Shown one piece after another: positions 8,167-12,702 of a stretch of 12,702 nt of DNA. Under the pieces are notes generated by a model. That model did not search any database. It had not been told where the DNA came from and was given only the letters and a program-made list of their open reading frames with translations. The translations under genes were made by a program, and so were the position numbers. The DNA is from Glomus cerebriforme (lineage: Eukaryota > Glomeromycota > Glomeromycetes > Glomerales > Glomeraceae), in contig QKYT01000051.1 in NCBI GenBank assembly GCA_003550305.1, forward strand, positions 222,918 through 235,619. Reading direction: 5' to 3'. Position 1 is the first letter of the stretch, and each line of letters begins with the position of its first letter.

Positions 8167-8231
8167 GTAAGTGATTATTAACTATTCCCGCTGTAAAATA
8201 TATTTGTTTATTTTTTTATTTTTTATTTCAG
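8167..8231 (+). other. probable 3' UTR intron of the acyltransferase gene
   Basis: A consensus donor (GGA|GTAAGT at 8167), a TTAAC branch-like word at about 8178, a T-rich tract and the acceptor TTTATTTCAG|AAT ending at 8231 define a 65-base intron. That size fits the other introns of this window (90 and 75 bases). The stop codon at 8096-8098 lies 68 bases upstream of the splice junction, so the intron is wholly within the 3' UTR. An AATAAA follows at 8287-8292. Transcript data are needed to confirm splicing. Confidence 0.55.
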
Positions 8232-8670
8232 AATATCCTTACCTGAGGTATTGCCTTAAATCTATTTTTTTTTTTTTAATAAGAATAATAAAGAATAATA
8301 TACAAAATTAAGGAATTTTTTTTTTAAAAGAATAATGCAATAATAATAAGAATATAAAATTAAATATACAAATAATGATTGTAAGCAAAAAAAAAATATA
8401 TATATATTTCCATTATATAATATTAATAGAATTCATCCTTTTAATAAAAAAAATCTCTTTTTTTTTTTTGATTATTTTTAAAAAATTTGCTTTTTTTTGA
8501 TGATTCATTAATGATTATTGATTGATATATGTGTATTATGATGAATTTTCTATCCCAACCTATATATATCCCGATATATATACTCATTTTTATATGATAT
8601 AATTTCAATTGACCTGCAACCGTGTAAAATAGCCCATTAAATTCACTTTATATTGCACTTTATATATACA
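8232..8670. other. convergent intergenic region with candidate polyadenylation signals
   Basis: It lies between two convergent genes. AATAAA at 8287-8292 could end the plus-strand transcript. The rest is AT-rich, with a short TA repeat (about 8397-8407), T runs and repeated TATATAT words near 8561-8585. No gene is seen. The 3' UTRs of the two genes may overlap here. Confidence 0.45.
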
Positions 8671-10353
8671 CTATCGCCGCATTCCATGATGATCTGGTGG
8701 TGAATGATGAAAATAGTATCTGTTCAAATTTGCTTCATCCATATTTCCATTCCGTTGTGGTTGGTAAAATCTTTCATTATTATATGGTTGATGTGTAATT
8801 TCATTCGCAGCAGAAGCATGAGATGGATATCTGATAAGATTTCTCAATACATAATATTCCAAAGTTGAGAAAACCGTCGTAATCAAAGAACCAAATCTAA
8901 AAGCCATAGCAAGATATTGTCCTATATTCGTCATTGTACTAAAATTCTCATAAGGCCCAGCTGAACCTAATCTTGTTAACCCCAAGACTCTAACTAAAGC
9001 AGGCCATGAACTGCTTATCACCAATAAAACTGTAACATTTGCTATCATATGCTGAACTGTCATCCTTCCCAAACGGGGTCTAATTCGTTTAAATGGTGAT
9101 ATTGAATAAACTCCGATTATTGTTGCTGAAGTGAAATAAAACATCAACATAATATCTTTCAATGTGCCAAACCTTCCAAATATTGATACTGTTTGTTTAC
9201 CAATAAGCGCCTCCAAATTTTTTAAGTCTTTTTCATCATCAACTAGCAAACTCTTCATTAAAGTGTATAAGATGTGTCCAAGTACAAGCAACCAAATAGA
9301 ATTACTAACTAGGAGAAGAACTAAAAATGAAATATTTCGATAAAGTGGAGAATGTGAAAGATCTTGTTGTATTCGTTCTCTTTCTTCTTCAAGCTTGTTG
9401 ATTTTTACAATGATTTCATTTCTTGAATTTGAAAGGTTTCCTGATCTAGTGGGCATGATATTATTAGTAAGTCCACACATTGATGCGTACAACTTTGAAG
9501 ATGAATAAGAACGTTGCGATGGTGCCGAAGGATACAATACAGCAGAACGTGACGTATTATTAATGCCATACACTGATCTCAATCCACGATCTAAATTCTC
9601 CAATCTTTGTCGCCATACGGTAATATCCATCTTATTTCGTATCATTTTTTCCTTTAAAGATCTTCGATAATCTGGTCGTAAAGGAAGTCTGCTAATCCAT
9701 GAAAATATTTCAATATATCCTCTTGGAGTTGCTTTTAAACATATTAACGCACCTCCGATACATGTAAATAAATTCAACATTTCTAATTCATCTACGTCTG
9801 ACATTCCGAGAATCATTTTCAAAGTATAAATACAACCATACATTAACATTCCAACCAAAACCATAATTGTTAAAGTTTCCCTTGCTTTGGCAAAGAATGT
9901 TCGAAATTGATCAGTTTCGCTGTAGAAAAAGGCAAAAGGCAATAGAGCAAATAATGCAATATTACAGCCTATAAAGGCATAATTCCACAAAGTTACCAAT
10001 AATTCAGCATTCAACCAAGTCAAATAATAATTTCCAGAAAATAATTCATTATGTAACAAAGCTGTTGCTATCATAGTAAATGGCCATAACAAAAACCCAG
10101 CTAACGCCATTGCCAATCCTCCCGCACACAGTATGATGATGATTAAATTATCGATGCCATATAGATCATCATCTTCTTCTTCTGCGTCTGAAATCCTGTT
10201 TTTTCTTCGAAATCGTTTTAACAAACTATAAGATATCGAATACAGAGAGACAAACAGAAGAAATGCAATGATATTCTGACGAACCCAGTTGTAAAATTCG
10301 TTGGCTGCTTTCTCACTTGCGTTAAGTGTAGAGTTTTCTTCAATTGAAGTCAT
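8671..10353 (-). CDS. LMBR1-family multi-pass membrane protein
   Basis: This is an intronless 560-residue frame with a TAG stop at 8671-8673. About nine membrane segments are visible (near residues 26-45, 69-97, 121-143, 160-183, 191-208, 339-369, 398-420, 431-456 and 476-503). The blocks NYYLTWLNAELLVTLWNYAF, LLPFAFFYSE, CLKATPRGY and RVLGLTR align with LMBR1/lipocalin-receptor (LIMR) proteins, which share NYY.QWLN, LMPFAFF.E, CTPVG and RTLGLTR. A charged loop (about 225-335) with a likely coiled coil (INKLEEERERIQQDL) matches the long cytosolic loop of the family. An acidic patch (residues 57-63) follows the first helix, and a hydrophilic His/Asn-rich tail (510-560) extends past the last helix. 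Animal members act in lipocalin uptake or receptor trafficking; the fungal role is unknown. The length is slightly above that of animal LMBR1 (about 490), owing mostly to the loop and tail. The start is the first Met of a continuous frame. Confidence 0.85.
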   Translation of the reverse strand: MTSIEENSTLNASEKAANEFYNWVRQNIIAFLLFVSLYSISYSLLKRFRRKNRISDAEEEDDDLYGIDNLIIIILCAGGLAMALAGFLLWPFTMIATALLHNELFSGNYYLTWLNAELLVTLWNYAFIGCNIALFALLPFAFFYSETDQFRTFFAKARETLTIMVLVGMLMYGCIYTLKMILGMSDVDELEMLNLFTCIGGALICLKATPRGYIEIFSWISRLPLRPDYRRSLKEKMIRNKMDITVWRQRLENLDRGLRSVYGINNTSRSAVLYPSAPSQRSYSSSKLYASMCGLTNNIMPTRSGNLSNSRNEIIVKINKLEEERERIQQDLSHSPLYRNISFLVLLLVSNSIWLLVLGHILYTLMKSLLVDDEKDLKNLEALIGKQTVSIFGRFGTLKDIMLMFYFTSATIIGVYSISPFKRIRPRLGRMTVQHMIANVTVLLVISSSWPALVRVLGLTRLGSAGPYENFSTMTNIGQYLAMAFRFGSLITTVFSTLEYYVLRNLIRYPSHASAANEITHQPYNNERFYQPQRNGNMDEANLNRYYFHHSPPDHHGMRR

Positions 10354-11290
10354 TACAAAAACGAACTACAGTAGTCAATGCAGTAATTAATGTTCTCTCT
10401 TTTGAAAAAAAAAATAAACAAAAAATTTTTCTGTAATTAATTATAAAAACTAAATCGGGTAAAAGGAAAGTATGGGAAGGAAGGTTTTGTAATAAACGTT
10501 CCACTTGCAATACAATCGCAAGTGTTTTTTTTCGCGTACGCAAAGCAAAAAAATTAATGAACCTTACCCTTCCCTTTAAACCTGAAGAAGTTTTTCAAAT
10601 TTACTAGTAAGTAATCTTGACCGTGGAAAAAAAAAGTTTTTCTTCCTTGATAAGTTTATCATCAAAAATTGTGCGCTTGTTTACTCATAAATATGTAATC
10701 ACTTTTTATATAAAGTTTCTGTGGCGAATGATTGTTACTTTTACTTAATTTGTAATTTTGTGATCTCACAAATGCGTATCTCACAAGTTTACTTGTTCAA
10801 TGACGTTTATGACCATATTACTATATTTGGATAATACATGATTATTTTATTCATTTTATTATGTGATACTTTATGAAATCACATGAAATTACCTTAGTAA
10901 TTCTTGAATGAAAATTTGACTAACAGAAAAAGGGGATGTTGATTTATTAACCCCGCATTCCGATATCATCTCATAAATCTTTAATAAATTTCAAACGTGT
11001 AATATTATTATATATCGCTTAGTGAATTGTTTATTGTCGAAGTTACATTATGTGTTACAGAATTAATTTAATTAAATTCTTTGATCTACAACATTTTCCT
11101 GTTGTAATCGTTATACAATTAACGCCAAATTGATAAGCTAGTTTAACAAGATGAACCTTAGATAAAAATTTTATCAAAGAATATCTCATTATTACGTAAC
11201 GGAATTACATCAAATGCTAAGATCCCCTATAAAGAAATTGATCACATTCGGAATAAACTGAACCACATTTTTTATTAATATTAATTTCAT
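10354..11290. other. upstream region of the LMBR1 gene, no further gene
   Basis: The part next to 10353 is the promoter and 5' UTR of the minus-strand LMBR1 gene. It contains a hairpin (ACTTGC/GCAAGT, about 10502-10522) followed by a T run and CGCGTACGC. No open frame with recognisable protein and no tRNA or other structured RNA is seen up to 11290 on either strand. Confidence 0.45.
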
Positions 11291-11700
11291 GTTAAATTTT
11301 TTGTATATAAATTTTGCCTTAGCTGGCAGCCGAAGTGCACATAGCTATATAATTTATTTATTAAACACGATAAAGACAACATCATGGCCTTCACGAATAC
11401 TTTATCAAAATCATTGTGCAATGGTGATAGCTAGTAATCATTTGAAATTTATTCATATCTTTTGGCATATTATTTTCATTCTTTATATCATAGTAAGGGT
11501 CATGCTAGAAATCAGCTGATTTGGTAAGGAGTTGTATTTACCATATACTGTATTTTAAATATATCTTATATATCTTTTATAATTATTTATTGGAAAAGTT
11601 TTTTTAACAATAATTTAAATAAATTTTATTTTATTATATAAAGTTTGAGTGTTATAAAATTAATTATATAAATTATAATAATATATATAAATTATAAAAA
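11291..11700. other. AT-rich intergenic sequence
   Basis: A 76-codon frame at 11289-11519 (+) has no recognisable family and is judged spurious. A 14-base perfect palindrome, AAATCAGCTGATTT, lies at 11509-11522. The rest, especially 11570-11700, is nearly pure A/T with TA-type simple repeats directly bordering the Helitron-like terminus. Confidence 0.45.
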
Positions 11701-11730
11701 CTAGTTGCTACCCGTTGCTTTGCAACGGGT
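11701..11730 (-). mobile_element. Helitron-like 3' terminus
   Basis: On the minus strand a perfect 9-base stem (ACCCGTTGC / GCAACGGGT, loop AAA; plus-strand 11710-11730) is followed five bases later by CTAG (11704-11701) and then T (complement of 11700). A GC-rich hairpin shortly before a terminal CTRR, with T as the next base, is the hallmark of Helitron 3' ends, and the layout closely resembles known plant Helitron tails. The element would extend rightward into 11731 and beyond. No RepHel protein is present in the window, so it would be a non-autonomous copy or a fragment. The 5' end (TC, preceded by A on the minus strand) was not located with confidence. Confidence 0.6.
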
Positions 11731-11853
11731 TTTAGTTTAATTCTGGCCGGAATTATGAGTATACATATTAATTTCTTTTTTTGGAAATTTGCATAACCTT
11801 GTACTACCGTTTGATTCAATTTTCGTAGGAAATAAAATTTCCTTTTTTGGGGT

Positions 11854-12076
11854 ACGTCTAAAGCGGAGCAGAATCACGTGATTTTCGTAAAATTTTTGGC
11901 CGGAATTATGGCATTAAGAAATTATGCATGTGACAAATAAAAGATGATAAATAGGATTTCACCAATCGAAAAAATTCTGTTCCTAGAATACTTAGGAAAA
12001 ATGGAAAATGAAGGTGTGACGTGCGTGGATGACAGATATGCACTATGATCACGTGATTCTGCTCTGCTTTAGACGT
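11854..12076. repeat. 29-base inverted repeat with 165-base spacer (MITE-like)
   Basis: The left arm 11854-11882 and the reverse complement of the right arm 12048-12076 are identical at 28 of 29 positions (ACGTCTAAAGC-G/A-GAGCAGAATCACGTGAT). Each arm ends inward with the palindrome ATCACGTGAT, and a third copy of this palindrome lies outside the right arm at 12102-12111. The spacer holds a copy of the dispersed GGCCGG repeat (11891-11920). Arms this similar, in DNA that otherwise drifts, suggest a recent or conserved fold, for example a MITE inside or next to the Helitron-like element. Confidence 0.65.
11891..11920 (+). repeat. second copy of the dispersed TTTTTGGCCGG repeat
   Basis: These 30 bases match 1106-1135 at 27 positions (differences at the 14th, 19th and 20th bases). 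A shorter copy, CTGGCCGGAATTATG, occurs at about 11743-11757, just right of the Helitron-like hairpin. The word CGGCATTACAGC from the 1116-1127 copy recurs in reverse complement at 12470-12481. This links both ends of the window to one repeat family. Confidence 0.6.
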
Positions 12077-12180
12077 CCCCTTTTTTTGGAATTCGTATAA
12101 TATCACGTGATAAAGTTACACAATTGTAAAGCATTTATTTATACAGTTAATCTAAAGATAACGGTTATATAACAAATAAT

Positions 12181-12232
12181 TTTAATTATATAAAATATAT
12201 AAATATAATATATATAATATAATATAATATAG
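12181..12232. repeat. TA/TAATA simple-sequence repeat
   Basis: The stretch is nearly pure TA with 5-base TATAA/ATAAT units repeated head to tail. It borders the CACGTG-containing segment on its right side and would be prone to length change. Confidence 0.7.
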
Positions 12233-12390
12233 GGCAAATGTATATCTCGCAGAGGTGCGACATCATTATTTATCGCCTCCAATTTGTCATCCCGTATCAC
12301 ACCCTCTGACTTCCATTTTTACTATTTATTCTAGGGTATAGGTGCTGGCAAAATTCCATAATTACACCATTTCGGCATTTTGACATATGT

Positions 12391-12499
12391 CGTAATTAAT
12401 TCTGTAACCGTAATAAAATGCCGTAAATCATAAATGCCGTAACACTGTAACGCCGTAATATAATTTAACGCTGTAATGCCGCAAATCTACATGCCGTAA
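12391..12499. repeat. degenerate cluster of CCGTAA/CTGTAA words
   Basis: About ten copies of C-Y-G-T-A-A-type words start at 12391 (CGTAA only), 12402, 12408, 12421, 12437, 12445, 12453, 12471, 12479 (CCGCAA) and 12494. Several spacings are 8 or 16 bases (12421-12437-12445-12453; 12471-12479). This points to a decayed tandem array with an 8-base unit. Its reverse complement contains CGGCATTACAGC, shared exactly with 1116-1127. No reading frame is associated. Confidence 0.55.
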
Positions 12500-12702
12500 A
12501 TAGGTGACTTTTAAAAAAAAAAAACTAACGTTTGTAAATAAAAAAAAGGAAATTTTTTTTTAATAAAAGCATTTTTAATAAAATATTTTTTAAATATAAA
12601 AAAAATTTTGAAAATTTTCCTAAAAAAATTATAAATCATTACAAATTCTACCGTTCTGGTAAGTAGGGGAAGGTTTTTTTTTTGACATTTATGTTCAAGA
12701 AA
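12500..12702. other. AT-rich window end, no gene supported
   Basis: A and T homopolymers dominate. A T run at about 12674-12683 is followed by an ATG at 12691 with only four codons before the window ends. It resembles the leader style of the other genes here, so a gene might begin at the edge, but nothing beyond that can be supported. Confidence 0.3.

Larger units (their letters stand above)
11777..12101. repeat. direct repeat pair flanking the CACGTG inverted repeat
   Basis: CTTTTTTTGGAAATTTGCAT near 11777 and CTTTTTTTGGAATTCGTATA near 12080 are similar words in the same orientation, with a third weaker form at about 11841 (CCTTTTTTGGGGTACGT). They bracket the inverted repeat at 11854-12076. 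They may mark a duplicated segment or nested copies of one element. Confidence 0.45.

Noticed and set aside
10340..10543. 67-codon minus-strand frame overlapping the LMBR1 start
   Set aside because: It overlaps the start of the LMBR1 gene in another frame, includes translated homopolymer (FFFF), and shows no family motif. It is better explained as 5' UTR/promoter.
11289..11519. 76-codon plus-strand frame
   Set aside because: It has no domain, no typical leader and no neighbouring exon signals. Frames of this length are common by chance in intergenic DNA.
11906..12106. 66-codon minus-strand frame inside the repeat nest
   Set aside because: It runs through the spacer and one arm of the inverted repeat and has no recognisable protein features.
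1..12702. CRISPR array, prokaryotic operon or phage-like content
   Set aside because: No regularly spaced direct repeats with unique spacers are present, and the introns and protein families are eukaryotic.
12691..12702. Start of a new gene at the right edge
   Set aside because: An ATG after a T run resembles local gene leaders, but four codons cannot support a call.

Overview
The window looks like nuclear DNA of an arbuscular mycorrhizal fungus (Glomeromycotina, Rhizophagus-like). The reasons are the very high A+T content with long A and T homopolymers, the short GT-AG introns (65 to 90 bases) with CTAAC/CTAAT branch sites, and the eukaryotic membrane-protein families. Most telling is an F-box/LRR-like gene plus a decayed F-box relative carrying CVLVNREWCQVV, wording typical of the hugely expanded F-box families of these fungi. 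The organism call is from recognition, not from a search. Two N bases (4205, 4867) sit next to homopolymers and mark assembly uncertainty.

Layout. 1-1454 is AT-rich intergenic DNA. It holds a long imperfect inverted repeat (arms 529-609 and 728-804), a GGCC-rich repeat with a pol III B-box-like word (about 1021-1135), and the T-run/A-run leader of the first gene. 1455-3074 (+) encodes a 539-residue F-box protein. 3799-4566 (+) is a three-exon gene for a 200-residue protein with four predicted membrane segments and no recognised family. About 4905-5969 (-) is an F-box pseudogene. 6557-8098 (+) encodes a 513-residue wax-synthase-like MBOAT acyltransferase, followed by a probable 3' UTR intron (8167-8231). 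8671-10353 (-) encodes a 560-residue LMBR1-family membrane protein, convergent with the MBOAT gene. From 10354 to the end no convincing gene is seen. The last 1 kb is a repeat nest: a Helitron-like 3' terminus (11701-11730, minus), an inverted repeat with 29-base arms and CACGTG palindromes (11854-12076), a dispersed repeat shared with position 1106, and a degenerate cluster of CCGTAA words (12391-12499).

The genes do not form an evident pathway, as expected in a fungal genome without operons. Lipid O-acylation (MBOAT), a multi-pass LMBR1 protein and an F-box protein (substrate choice for SCF ubiquitin ligases) are separate functions. The most useful leads are the Helitron-type terminus with its nested repeats, the 3' UTR intron of the acyltransferase gene, and the unassigned four-helix membrane gene. 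I saw no clear evidence of a wholly new multi-gene system.
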